Positions 26,655 through 35,505 of a DNA stretch of 64,000 bases are shown one piece after another. The notes under the pieces are model-generated. The model saw only the letters and a list, made by a program, of their open reading frames with translations. It was not told the DNA's origin and searched no databases. Positions within the stretch are counted from its first letter, which is position 1. Every line of letters begins with the position of its first letter. Where the stretch lies: assembly GCA_963722715.1 (NCBI GenBank), contig CAVROA010000004.1, positions 62,001 to 126,000 of the forward strand, read 5' to 3'. This DNA comes from DASQGA01 sp963722715 (GTDB lineage Bacteria; Actinomycetota; Thermoleophilia; Gaiellales; Gaiellaceae). The translations under genes and the position numbers were made by a program.

Positions 26655-27398
26655 CTAGAGCCCGAACCTTCGTTTGCGCTTTGGACGCGCTGGCAAGGGC
26701 TCGCCCTTGGCTATGGCGGCTGGTGCGTCCTCGACTAGCCAGCGCGCCAGGCCCTTGTCTTTTAGGGACGCCGCTGCGGCGGCCATGCCCACCTCGCGTA
26801 CTTCGGGTGTGTGCGCATCGCTTGCAATCACGTGGGCGAGCCCACGTGAGAGCAGGCTCTCGGCTGCCGCCTGCGAGGAGCGCCCGATGCGGCCGTCGAG
26901 CGAGGCGGCGGTCAGCTGCACCAGCGTCCCGGCCGCGACCAACGGCTCGATTCGAGCCGGATCGGCCTGGACCTCACGGTTTCGCTCTGGATGGGCGAGC
27001 AGTGATTCGAGCCCGGCCACCCGCAGCTCGAAGAGCCGCTGCTCGAGGTCGAGCGGCCAGCCCGAATAGGGAAACTCCACGAGCAGGTAGCGGCCGGTCT
27101 GCCCGATCGTGAACCGCTCCAGCTCCTCGCGGGAGAGACCTCCGAGGCGGTCGAGGGCGATCTCGCCGCCGTGCAGTACCTCGATCTCGATCCCGTGCTC
27201 GTCGAGGTCACGCCGCACGCTCGCAACGCCGGCTTCCATCGCCTCGACGCTGGTCGGATAGTCCGAGCGGACGTGCGGGGTGGCTGCGATCGACCGCACG
27301 CCGTCCTCCAGGGCCGCACGAGCAAGCTCGCGGCTGTCGGCGAGCGTGGCGGCCCCGTCGTCGAGTCCGGGGAGGATGTGCGAATGGAGGTCGATCAC
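26655..27398 (-). CDS. PHP-type tyrosine-protein phosphatase, CpsB/CapC family
   Basis: 247 residues from GTG at 27398. The N-terminus VIDLHSHILPGLDDGAATL is diagnostic of the CpsB/YwqE manganese-dependent phosphotyrosine phosphatases. Further metal ligands appear as AATPHVRSDY, HGGEIAL, LLAHPERN and VIASDAHTPEVR. In other bacteria these dephosphorylate the BY-kinase that controls capsule export; no BY-kinase or capsule operon is visible here. Divergent from folP (24 bases apart). Confidence 0.9.
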   Translation of the reverse strand: MIDLHSHILPGLDDGAATLADSRELARAALEDGVRSIAATPHVRSDYPTSVEAMEAGVASVRRDLDEHGIEIEVLHGGEIALDRLGGLSREELERFTIGQTGRYLLVEFPYSGWPLDLEQRLFELRVAGLESLLAHPERNREVQADPARIEPLVAAGTLVQLTAASLDGRIGRSSQAAAESLLSRGLAHVIASDAHTPEVREVGMAAAAASLKDKGLARWLVEDAPAAIAKGEPLPARPKRKRRFGL

Positions 27399-27421
27399 GG
27401 CCTCTAGGATAGGCTCGCGCT

Positions 27422-28237
27422 GTGAGCCCGCCCCTCGAGGAAGCCTTTCCACGGCCCTCGGTGGTCGGCGTCGTCAACGTGACGCCGGACAGCTTCTCGG
27501 ACGGCGGCGCCTTTCTGAACCACACGGACGCGATCGCGCAGGCCAGGCGCCTCTTCGCCGAAGGAGCGGCGCTGGTCGACGTGGGCGGGGAGTCCACTCG
27601 GCCCGGCTCCGAGGGCGTGTCGGCGGAGGAGGAGCTACGACGGGTGGAGCCCGTGCTCGAGGGCCTCGCGGGCCTCCCGGTCTCGATCGACACCTCGAAG
27701 GCTGAGGTCGCCCGCCGTGCGCTGGCGCTCGGCGCGGTGCTCGTCAACGACGTCACGGCTCTGCGCGCCGACCCGGAACTCGCCGGAGTCGTCGCGGACG
27801 CAGGCGCCTACCTCTGCCTCATGCACATGCTGGGCGAGCCGCGGACGATGCAGGACGCTCCGCGCTACGACGATGTCGTCGCCGAGGTAGCGTCGTTCCT
27901 CGAGGAGCGGCTCGCAGTCGCCGTGGCGGCAGGAATCCCCGAGGAGCGGATCTGCCTCGACCCCGGCATCGGGTTCGGGAAGACCGTGGAGCACAATCTC
28001 GAGCTCCTCGTGCGGATGGACGAGCTCGTCGCGATCGGCAGGCCGGTACTCGTCGGCGCTTCGCGCAAGCGCTTTCTGGGGCGGATTCTCGGCGACCGCG
28101 AGGCCGTGACCGGTCCGGTCGCGGCCGGAGTCGCGATCAACGTCCTCGCCTACGAGCGTGGGGCGTCTCTCTTCCGGGTGCACGACGTTCGCGAGAACGT
28201 CGAGGCCCTGGCCGCTGCCCGATCGGTAGTCGCGTGA
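27422..28237 (+). CDS. folP: Dihydropteroate synthase
   Basis: 271 residues, GTG start. Family signatures: GVVNVTPDSFSDGG, DVGGESTRPGSEGV, SIDTSKAEVA, DPGIGFGKTVEHN and the C-terminal GASRKRFLG. Condenses 6-hydroxymethyl-dihydropterin pyrophosphate with p-aminobenzoate; the sulfonamide target. Coupled to folB by a four-base overlap; folK follows 1.6 kb later after an interposed minus-strand gene. Confidence 0.97.
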   Translation: MSPPLEEAFPRPSVVGVVNVTPDSFSDGGAFLNHTDAIAQARRLFAEGAALVDVGGESTRPGSEGVSAEEELRRVEPVLEGLAGLPVSIDTSKAEVARRALALGAVLVNDVTALRADPELAGVVADAGAYLCLMHMLGEPRTMQDAPRYDDVVAEVASFLEERLAVAVAAGIPEERICLDPGIGFGKTVEHNLELLVRMDELVAIGRPVLVGASRKRFLGRILGDREAVTGPVAAGVAINVLAYERGASLFRVHDVRENVEALAAARSVVA

Positions 28238-28608
28238 GTGAGATCCTGATCCAGATCGAGGGACTCGAGCTCAGGGGCTTTCACGGTGCGCTCGCCGAAG
28301 AGAAGAAAAAGGGCCAGCGCTTTCTCTTCGACATCGAGCTCGTGGCTCACGATGCGGGCGTCCGCAGCGACAAGCTTCAGGACACAGTCGACTACACGGA
28401 GGTGGTCGAGTGCGTGCGCGAGATCTCGGAGGGGCGGAACTTCAACCTGATCGAGGCCCTCGCCGCGAGCGTCGCCGACTCCCTGCTCGAGCGATTTCCG
28501 ATCTCGAGAGCCCGCGTCCGTGTCCGCAAGCCCGAGGTCAGGCTGGACGCATCGGTCGAATTCACGGCCGCGATCGCAGACCGGACCGGAAGGCCCCGCC
28601 GCATCTAG
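28234..28608 (+). CDS. folB: Dihydroneopterin aldolase
   Basis: 124 residues, GTG start overlapping the folP stop (GTGA). Starts with ELRGFHGALAEEKKKGQRF, the FolB signature, followed by DTVDYTEVVECV and the C-terminal RVRVRKPEVRL containing the catalytic lysine. Cleaves dihydroneopterin to 6-hydroxymethyl-dihydropterin, the FolK substrate. Cytoplasmic, normally an octamer. Confidence 0.95.
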   Translation: MSEILIQIEGLELRGFHGALAEEKKKGQRFLFDIELVAHDAGVRSDKLQDTVDYTEVVECVREISEGRNFNLIEALAASVADSLLERFPISRARVRVRKPEVRLDASVEFTAAIADRTGRPRRI

Positions 28609-30165
28609 CTAGGAGATAAGCGTCGCCCGGAAGCTGTAGCGCCGCCCGTCGTCGAGCGGCTTGCCGCTGCAGGAGAACACGGTCGAGAAGAGGCCGCATC
28701 CGCCGATGCGCGTGCTTGCGTTCACCAGGATCAGCTCGAATCTCGCGGCACCACCCACCCGCACCCGCACAGTCGTCTTTCCGCCGACGCCCGCCGGGAG
28801 TGAGCGCACCGACACCGCGCCGCTCTTTCGGAAGACGAGTAAGCGCGCCTCGGACCCTGTTGTCCGCGGCGGGAGGACCAACTCGAGTCGCAGTCTGCTC
28901 GACGTGGCCGCGGTCGTCCGGAACCCGAACGTGCGGCTCGTCAGGTGCTCGAGGGAATGAGAGCGCCACCCGGAGGACGCTCCAGGAGCTCGAAGCATCC
29001 AGGTACGCGTGGTGGGCGCGAGGGGGTATACCGACCCCTCTTCGTAGGCTCTGGCGGGCATTCGGTTCGCGGCGGTGAACGCCCCGAAGACAGCGCCGAA
29101 GGAAAGTCCCCTGGCCGATACCGCTGCACGGGTGGCGGCGAGCGAGTAGAGGCCGCCTCCGCCCCTGGACCCGTCAGCCTGCTCCCACACCTCGCGGACA
29201 AGGCTCGAGTCGAATCTCTCGGACAGGTAGCGCCAGAAGATCCAGGCGCCGTAGTGGTATGGCGCGAAGCTGACGTCGAGCGGGGTCGTCGAGCGTGAGA
29301 GCGGGCTCGCGTTCAGAAACTGGCGGTTGTCGTTCACTCGGTCGAACACCTCGTCCTCGATCCACGCAGCCGTGCCTTCCATGAGCCAGGTGTCCTCGAG
29401 GTAGTCGTACGAGAACTGGACGGCGTGGAAGAACTCGTGCGCCGCCGTCACCTCGAGCGCGGCGAGCCCGCTCGTCGGACCGGGGAACTGAGAACTGGCA
29501 AAGTCGTCGTCCACCACGCAGTAGGCCGAGGCGGAGGAGCTCCGGACGTCGGGGTCGTCGCTCGCGCAGTAGCCGTAGACGGTGTCGCCCACGTCCGCGA
29601 GGTAGATGTCGAGGCGACCGTCGCCGCCGTTCTCCGGGGAGAGCGCATCGGCCTTGGGTGCGCGGTAGCCCATGGCGTCCACCTCGGTCGCCCAGACCTG
29701 CTGGAACACCTCCAGGGTGGTTCGAGCCCACTCGGGGACCGTGCCGGGGTCGCCGTCGGCGCCCGGCGGGGCGTCGGCGGTGGACTCAACCCAGTGAATG
29801 CAGAGGTTGGCGTCGCACAGAACAGCCTCCGGCACCGCGTAGGCTGGGCCCCAGTCCTCGAGCGTCTTTCCGGTCGGCCGCGCGAGCAGCCGGGCTGCAA
29901 CCGAGCGGCGCGCCGGCGTCAGACGGGCGAGGCCGGCTGCAAGGTCGCGCAAAGTCAGGGTCAGCTCGTGCTTGCCGGCGCCCGCCATCCCAGGCACAGA
30001 GCGGTTTGCGTGTTGCGGTGCCAGGATCGCGAGCGCCCGATCGAGCGCATCGCTGGGCGCGACGGCTGCGGGGGCAGGGGCAGCTGCCGCCGCTCCCACG
30101 AGCACGCCGAGTGCACACAGACCTCCGAGTCGACGCAACCGCCGGCCCCGCGCAGTGATCCCCAT
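28609..30165 (-). CDS. Secreted zinc metalloprotease-like protein (MXAN_6640-like)
   Basis: 518 residues from ATG at 30165, chosen for the GGGGAGGG site just upstream. Signal peptide (ALGVLVGAAAAAPAPAAV). The central region holds HEFFHAVQFSYDY, an HExxH zinc motif, followed about 20 residues later by MEGTAAWIEDE, whose Glu is a candidate third ligand as in gluzincins. The upstream DIYLADVGDTVYGYC is typical of MXAN_6640-type putative metalloproteases. The C-terminal third is beta-rich. Exported; substrate unknown. It interrupts the fol cluster on the opposite strand. Confidence 0.8.
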   Translation of the reverse strand: MGITARGRRLRRLGGLCALGVLVGAAAAAPAPAAVAPSDALDRALAILAPQHANRSVPGMAGAGKHELTLTLRDLAAGLARLTPARRSVAARLLARPTGKTLEDWGPAYAVPEAVLCDANLCIHWVESTADAPPGADGDPGTVPEWARTTLEVFQQVWATEVDAMGYRAPKADALSPENGGDGRLDIYLADVGDTVYGYCASDDPDVRSSSASAYCVVDDDFASSQFPGPTSGLAALEVTAAHEFFHAVQFSYDYLEDTWLMEGTAAWIEDEVFDRVNDNRQFLNASPLSRSTTPLDVSFAPYHYGAWIFWRYLSERFDSSLVREVWEQADGSRGGGGLYSLAATRAAVSARGLSFGAVFGAFTAANRMPARAYEEGSVYPLAPTTRTWMLRAPGASSGWRSHSLEHLTSRTFGFRTTAATSSRLRLELVLPPRTTGSEARLLVFRKSGAVSVRSLPAGVGGKTTVRVRVGGAARFELILVNASTRIGGCGLFSTVFSCSGKPLDDGRRYSFRATLIS

Positions 30166-30236
30166 CAACCCTCCCCAGGGTTTTCCCTCTGCTCCCATCT
30201 AAGTGGAGGAACCCTGTTTCGTCCAGACTTGGGCCC

Positions 30237-30695
30237 GTGACCACTCGCGCCTACGTCGGGCTGGGCAGCAACCTCGGAGACCGCGAGGCGACGCTCTTGC
30301 GGGCACTCGAGCTCCTCGGCGCAGAAGCGGGGGTTACCGTGACCGGGGTGTCGGCCTTTCGTGACACCGAGCCGGTCGGCTACCTCGACCAGCCCCGTTT
30401 CCTGAACGGCGTCGCCGCTCTCGAAACCGAGCTACCGGCGCGCGAGCTGCTCGATCGGTTGCTCGGCGTCGAGCGCGCGCTCGGCCGGCACCGGGACGGG
30501 CCGCGCTTCGGCCCGCGCACGGTCGACCTCGACCTTCTCCTCTACGGTGACGCCACAATCGAGGAGCCCGGGCTCTCCGTTCCGCATCCACGCCTGGGAG
30601 AGCGGCGCTTCGTGCTCGAGCCCCTCGCGGAGCTGGATCCCTCGTTGACGTTGCCGGACGGGCGAAAAGTCATTGACTTGCTAGGCGAAAGCTAG
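30237..30695 (+). CDS. folK: 2-amino-4-hydroxy-6-hydroxymethyldihydropteridine pyrophosphokinase
   Basis: 152 residues, GTG start. HPPK signatures: YVGLGSNLGDREATL at the N-terminus, and RFGPRTVDLDLLLYGD, whose Asp pair binds magnesium. Transfers pyrophosphate from ATP to the pterin to make the FolP substrate. Same strand as folP-folB but separated by the metalloprotease gene, so probably transcribed from its own promoter. Confidence 0.96.
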   Translation: MTTRAYVGLGSNLGDREATLLRALELLGAEAGVTVTGVSAFRDTEPVGYLDQPRFLNGVAALETELPARELLDRLLGVERALGRHRDGPRFGPRTVDLDLLLYGDATIEEPGLSVPHPRLGERRFVLEPLAELDPSLTLPDGRKVIDLLGES

Positions 30696-30704
30696 AATCA
30701 GAGC

Positions 30705-31073
30705 ATGTCCCACCTCGACGAGCTGGACGAATACGAGGCGGATCTCGAGCTCCGCCTGAAGAGGGAGTACACGGCCGTCTTCGGCCTCTTCCGCTACTGC
30801 GTGGTCACGCAGGACTCGACGTACCTCTGCAACCACCTCGATCTGAAGGTTCTGCCCCAGACGAGCTATCCGTTCTTCCATCTGCGCATGGACGATGTCT
30901 GGGTCTGGGACAAGAACCGCCCCAGCCGGATCATTCCGCGCGCCGAGGTCTACACCTCGAGCGACGTGACGATCGAGGAGCTCCGTGCGGAGGGCGAGTC
31001 GCCCCCGCTCACACCCGAGACGCTCGCCGAGAAGCTCGGCGAGCCCCTCGCGGGCGACGACGACGCATCGTAG
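30705..31073 (+). CDS. DUF2469-like protein (Rv2901c-like)
   Basis: 122 residues. The pattern LDEYEADLELRLKREYTAVF, FFHLRMDDVWVWDKNRPSRI, DVTIEEL resembles the actinobacterial DUF2469 family typified by Mycobacterium tuberculosis Rv2901c. Cytoplasmic; function unknown. Nine bases after folK and 38 before coaX, so it belongs to a folK-DUF2469-coaX operon. In mycobacteria the gene sits near rnhB and yraN, so the setting differs. Confidence 0.8.
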   Translation: MSHLDELDEYEADLELRLKREYTAVFGLFRYCVVTQDSTYLCNHLDLKVLPQTSYPFFHLRMDDVWVWDKNRPSRIIPRAEVYTSSDVTIEELRAEGESPPLTPETLAEKLGEPLAGDDDAS

Positions 31074-31111
31074 GGGCGGGCCGTGCGCCGCCGGCCCGTG
31101 CGCCGCTGACC

Positions 31112-31882
31112 ATGCTGCTCGCCGTCGACGTCGGCAACACGCAGACCGTGCTCGGACTCTACGACCGCGAGTCCCTCGCCGAGCACTGGCGCGTGGCGAC
31201 CGAGGCCGACCGGACCGCGGACGAGCTCGCTGTCCTGCTCGCTCGGCTCCTCGAGCTGCGCGATCTCGGCTTTGAGGATGTGACGGGCGTCTGTGTCTCC
31301 TCGACGGTGCCGTCCCTCATCCGTTCGTATACCGAGCTCTGCGAACGCTACGTCGAGGCACCACTCCTCGTCGTCGGCCCGGGCGTCAAGACCGGCATTC
31401 CGATCCTCTACGACGATCCTCGCGAGGTGGGTCCCGACCGGATCGTGAACGCCGTGGCGGCGCGCGAGCGCTACGGCGCGCCGTGCATCGTCGTCGACTT
31501 CGGGACCTCGACGAACTTCGATGCGGTCTCTGCCGCGGGTGAGTACGTAGGCGGTGTCCTGGCGCCCGGTGTCGAAGTCTCGATGGACGCACTCTTCGCC
31601 CGAGCCGCGCGGCTCACCAAGGTCGACTTCGTCGCCCCCGCCCAGGCGATCGGAAAGACAACCACGCAGGCGCTCCAGGCCGGGGTCGTCTACGGGTTCG
31701 CGGGTCAGGTGGACGGAATCGTCGGCCGCATGCGAGGCGAGTTGGGAGAGAACGCCCACGTCGTCGCGACCGGCGGGCTCGCCGGGCTCATCGCGCCACA
31801 TTCCCAGACGATCCAAGATGTCGAGCCTCTCCTGACGCTCGAGGGCCTTCGCCTGGTCTGGGAACTGAACGCTAGGAGCTAG
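31112..31882 (+). CDS. coaX: Type III pantothenate kinase
   Basis: 256 residues. The phosphate-binding start LLAVDVGNTQTVLGLYD, then GPDRIVNAVAA, VVDFGTSTNFDAVS and GGVLAPGVEVSMDAL are diagnostic of CoaX. Catalyses the first step of CoA synthesis. In Bacillus coaX follows ftsH; here it follows folK. Its 3' end overlaps the convergent cyclase gene by 11 bases. Confidence 0.96.
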   Translation: MLLAVDVGNTQTVLGLYDRESLAEHWRVATEADRTADELAVLLARLLELRDLGFEDVTGVCVSSTVPSLIRSYTELCERYVEAPLLVVGPGVKTGIPILYDDPREVGPDRIVNAVAARERYGAPCIVVDFGTSTNFDAVSAAGEYVGGVLAPGVEVSMDALFARAARLTKVDFVAPAQAIGKTTTQALQAGVVYGFAGQVDGIVGRMRGELGENAHVVATGGLAGLIAPHSQTIQDVEPLLTLEGLRLVWELNARS

Positions 31883-34800
31883 AGGTGCTTTCGGCGCGCC
31901 TGACGACGGCCTTGTCCAGGTGCGCGCGCTGGAGGGGATTCACCCAGACGGAATGTACCCAGGGCCGCCGGAGGAGCATCGTCCGGCCGTAGGCCAGTGG
32001 CACAATGCCGGCCCGCTCGGTCACCCAGATGTGATCGATCTCGTGATAGAGGCGCATGCGCTCGTCTTGATTTCCGAGCGACCGGGCCTGTTCGAGCTTC
32101 TCCAGGATCTCGTCGTCACTGTAGAAGGGCCAGCCGGTCTGGAAGAACCCGCGGAAGACGCCGTCGGGGTCCGGGTAGTCGGCCGACCAGCCGGTAACCC
32201 ACGCGTGGGCAGTCCCGATCGCGCAGAGATCTGGCAATCCGGTCTGGTTCGTCACCGTGACCTTCGCCCCGATCGCGGCCCACTGCTCCGCGAGGGCGTC
32301 CCCGAACTGGAACCAGCTCGGGACGAGGACCTCGATCGGGGGCAGACCGCGGCCCTCGGGGTAGCCCGCCTCGGCTAGGAGCTCGCGCGCGCGCTCCGGG
32401 TTGTACTCGAGACCGACCCGGTGCGAGTGCCCCGGCATCGCGGGAGGGATGGCGCCGCCCCTGACCGCGGGCCGGTTGATGCTGTTCGTCCCGGCGAGGA
32501 GCGCCTCCCGGTCGACAGCGTGGGCGAACGCTTTGCGGAGGTGGAGGTTCGAGAACGGAGCCACATCGGCGCGAAAGCCGAGGTAGTTGAGCCAGAGTTC
32601 CGGGACGATCTCGGCGACGGTCTCGGGGGCATCGCGCACGCTCTCGCCGTAGACGGGGAGCAGGTCGTACTGACCCTCTTTCCAGCGCTCCGAGACGTCC
32701 GTTGACTTCGTCTTGAAGTCAAAGTGGAGCTCGCGAACGTTGCCCCTGGGCTCGACCCAGTGCGGGTTCGCCACGAGTAGCGCGTGGTCGTCGTCGAACT
32801 CCGAGAGCATGAACGGCCCGTTCCCGACGAGGTTCTCCGGCTTCCGCCAGTCCTCGCCGAGCTCCTGACACTTGTGCTTCGGCCAGGGGAACGCCCACGC
32901 GGAAGCGAGGATGTACGGGAAGAAGTTGCGCGGCTCCCGGAGGCGTACTTCGAGCGTGCGCTCATCGAGCGCGACCGCGAGCTCGACGTCCTCCATCATG
33001 AACGCTGTCCGCGTCCTCTCCTCGCGCATGCTCTTCCACGCAAAGGCGAAATCCTCGGCGGTGAGCGGTTCGCCGTCACTCCACCTGCACCCCTCGCGCA
33101 GACGGAAGAGGTACGTCAGCCCATCGCTCGAGACGCGGAAGTTGTCCGCCATCGCCGGCACCACGTTCAGGTCGCCGTCGATCATCAGGAGACCGCGGAA
33201 GAGGTGCTCCGTGAAGTACGCACCGTCCGAGCTGTAGACGTCGCCCGGCACGAACGCGTCCGGCTTCGTGACGGCGGTCGAGATGCTCTCGGTCGGCTCG
33301 ACCTGGGGCGGGTCCTCGACCCGGCAGCAGAACGCCTCGTCGTAGAGCTCCTCCGCCTCCTCGAAGTTGAAGGCGAGATGCTGAGCGAGCGCCATCTTGA
33401 AGAGCGTGTCCCGGGCCCGCCGCTCGTCGCCGATCCGGACGAGGAAGTCGCGCGCCTTCCGGTAGTGCTCGAGCGCTTCCTGATCTGCGTAGAGGGCCCG
33501 CGCCGCATCGCCCGCTTTCAGCAGGTACTCGACCGCTTTGTCCTGCTCGTTTGCCTCGGCAAAATGCCGGGCGAGCAGCGCGAAGACTTCCTCGGGAGAC
33601 TCCCGGTAGATCTCCTCGAGCGCCTCGCCAACGCGCTTGTGGAGCTTGCGGCGCGTCGAGTCCAGCAAGTTCGCGTAGGCGACCTCCTGGAGGAGGCCGT
33701 GACGGAAGCGGTACTCGGGATTGGGACGCCGGCGCTTCTCGACGATCAGATCGAGCCGCTGGAGCTCCGAGAGCGCGGGCAGCAGCTCGTCGCGGGGGAC
33801 GATTCGCTCCAGAAGAGGCATGCCGAACGTGCGACCGATGACGGCCGCCAGGGAAAGGGTCTCGCGCGTCTTCGGATCGAGCCGGTCGAGCCGGGCCTGG
33901 AGCGCTCCCTGCACGAGAGCGGGGATCGCGAGCTCGTCCGGGCTCACGCCGAGCTCCCAGCCGCCGTTCTGACGCTTGAGCGCGCCGCGCTCCACGAGGT
34001 CCCGGAACGCCTCCTCGAGGAAGAAGGGGTTGCCGCCGGCACGCTCGGCGAGGATCTCGGCGACCTCCTCCGGCACGACCCCTTCGGCCGCGTCGCTGAC
34101 AAGGGTCCGGCTCGCGTCCGAGGGGAGCGGCCGGAGCTCGATCTCCCTGTAGCGGTGCGGGTAGAGCTGGCGGGCGCGCTCACCGAGGTGCCAGGAGCCA
34201 TGCTCGCGCTCGGTCCGGTACAGGAGGAAGAGCCCCACCGCCGCTTCCTCAGTGACGGGAAGGGTGGCTTCGAGCAGCTCGATCGTCGCCTCGTCGGCCC
34301 AGTGCAGGTCCTCCAGGATGAGGCAGAGCGGGCGCTCGGCTGCGAGGTGACAGAGCAGCTCGGAAAAAGCCTCGAACGTCCGGTGCTGAACGCCTTCGCG
34401 GTTCAGCTCTCGAATCCGCTCGGCCGCCTCCGGCTCGAGCGCGAGGCCGATCAGGCTCGCAAAGAACGGGTAGACCTCCTCGGCGTCGTCGAAGAGCTCG
34501 GCGAGCTGGGCCTTGAGCTCCAGCCGCACCCGCGCCTCCGGGGTCGAGGCTCCTACCCCGAGCCACTCGCGCACGAGATCGCGGATCGGCCAGTAGGGAA
34601 AATTCTCGCCGTATGAGACGCTGCGACCCTCGATGAAGTGGATCTGGGCGCGATAGAGGCTGCGGACCTCGGTGACGAGCCGCGTCTTGCCGATCCCGGG
34701 CTCACCCATGATCGAGATGATCACGCCGCGCCCCTCGGTGAGACCGTCCATCGTCCGCTCGAGCACTGTCAGCTCGAAGTCGCGTCCGACGAGCGGGCGT

Positions 34801-35471
34801 TGCAGCACGAGCGATTCCTGATCCCGGACGCCCGTTACCTTGAACGTCGGGACCGGGGCGCTCTTCCCGGCCAGTTCCTGGTCGCCGAGCTCCTCGAGCT
34901 CGAAGCACCCCTCCACCTGGCGCTTCGTCTGCATCCCGACCACGATCCCGCCGCTCGGGGCCAGGGTCTGGAGTCGCGCCGCGACGTTCACGGTGTCGCC
35001 AAGCGCGTTCCACGGGTCGGTCCCGTCGCCGTCTTCGGCAGGGCTCACGACCACTGGGCCGGTGTTGATCCCGATCCGGGCAGCGAGTCGGACGCCGTAG
35101 GCGGCCTCGACCTCGTCCGCATAGCGGGCGAGAGCGCGCTGGATCGCCAGCGCTGCGAGCACGGCGCGCTCCGAGTCGTCCTCGTTCGCAACCGGGGCCC
35201 CGAAGATCGCATAGATCTCATCCCCGCGTAGTTGCGCGACGGTGCCGCCGAACCGGCGGATCTGCTCCGCCATGATCCGCATCACTTCGTCGACGAGGAA
35301 CTTCGAGCGTTCGGGCCCAAGCTGCTCGGCGATCTGGGTCGAGCCGACGAGATCCCCGATCAGAACCGAGACTATCCGCCGTTCTCCGATGGTGACCGCC
35401 ATGGAGGAAGTTATAGCCGGACGGCCCTCTGTCCCCGGGAGCGCGCTTTCAGACAGCGTTGTCGATCGCAT
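31872..35471 (-). CDS. Fusion protein: class III nucleotidyl cyclase domain, STAND-like ATPase, SBP family 5 domain
   Basis: 1199 residues. (a) About 30-215: class III cyclase with metal Asp40 (LIGDLVGST) and Asp84 (LRGDEIYAIFGAP), and transition-state Asn162/Arg166 (GDTVNVAARL). The usual base-selecting lysine is Gln80. (b) About 222-720: AAA/STAND ATPase, Walker A GEPGIGKT (256-263), Walker B LCLILEDLHWADE, then a helical repeat region (VEYLLKAGDAARALYADQ). (c) About 722-1190: a full dipeptide/oligopeptide ABC solute-binding domain (YLFRLREGCRWSDGEPLTAE, LVGNGPFMLSEF, HLRKAFAHAVDREALL). No signal peptide or membrane span, so cytoplasmic. ATG at 35471 has GAGGA upstream; ATG at 35402 is possible. 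34 bases after dusB on the same strand. Probably an intracellular ligand sensor; role unknown. Confidence 0.88.
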   Translation of the reverse strand: MRSTTLSESALPGTEGRPAITSSMAVTIGERRIVSVLIGDLVGSTQIAEQLGPERSKFLVDEVMRIMAEQIRRFGGTVAQLRGDEIYAIFGAPVANEDDSERAVLAALAIQRALARYADEVEAAYGVRLAARIGINTGPVVVSPAEDGDGTDPWNALGDTVNVAARLQTLAPSGGIVVGMQTKRQVEGCFELEELGDQELAGKSAPVPTFKVTGVRDQESLVLQRPLVGRDFELTVLERTMDGLTEGRGVIISIMGEPGIGKTRLVTEVRSLYRAQIHFIEGRSVSYGENFPYWPIRDLVREWLGVGASTPEARVRLELKAQLAELFDDAEEVYPFFASLIGLALEPEAAERIRELNREGVQHRTFEAFSELLCHLAAERPLCLILEDLHWADEATIELLEATLPVTEEAAVGLFLLYRTEREHGSWHLGERARQLYPHRYREIELRPLPSDASRTLVSDAAEGVVPEEVAEILAERAGGNPFFLEEAFRDLVERGALKRQNGGWELGVSPDELAIPALVQGALQARLDRLDPKTRETLSLAAVIGRTFGMPLLERIVPRDELLPALSELQRLDLIVEKRRRPNPEYRFRHGLLQEVAYANLLDSTRRKLHKRVGEALEEIYRESPEEVFALLARHFAEANEQDKAVEYLLKAGDAARALYADQEALEHYRKARDFLVRIGDERRARDTLFKMALAQHLAFNFEEAEELYDEAFCCRVEDPPQVEPTESISTAVTKPDAFVPGDVYSSDGAYFTEHLFRGLLMIDGDLNVVPAMADNFRVSSDGLTYLFRLREGCRWSDGEPLTAEDFAFAWKSMREERTRTAFMMEDVELAVALDERTLEVRLREPRNFFPYILASAWAFPWPKHKCQELGEDWRKPENLVGNGPFMLSEFDDDHALLVANPHWVEPRGNVRELHFDFKTKSTDVSERWKEGQYDLLPVYGESVRDAPETVAEIVPELWLNYLGFRADVAPFSNLHLRKAFAHAVDREALLAGTNSINRPAVRGGAIPPAMPGHSHRVGLEYNPERARELLAEAGYPEGRGLPPIEVLVPSWFQFGDALAEQWAAIGAKVTVTNQTGLPDLCAIGTAHAWVTGWSADYPDPDGVFRGFFQTGWPFYSDDEILEKLEQARSLGNQDERMRLYHEIDHIWVTERAGIVPLAYGRTMLLRRPWVHSVWVNPLQRAHLDKAVVRRAESTSSS

Positions 35472-35505
35472 TGGCGATCCTCGTGAACGTGCTGATCAGG
35501 CTCTT

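Noticed and set aside
31074..31111. Near-duplicate GTGCGCCGC segments before coaX
   Set aside because: Only two imperfect 12-base units in a GC-rich spacer; too short to separate from chance.
32784..34616. 610-codon open frame on the plus strand opposite the cyclase fusion
   Set aside because: No motif, biased Arg/Glu/Leu composition typical of the complement of GC-rich coding sequence; the minus-strand protein has three recognisable domains across the same bases.
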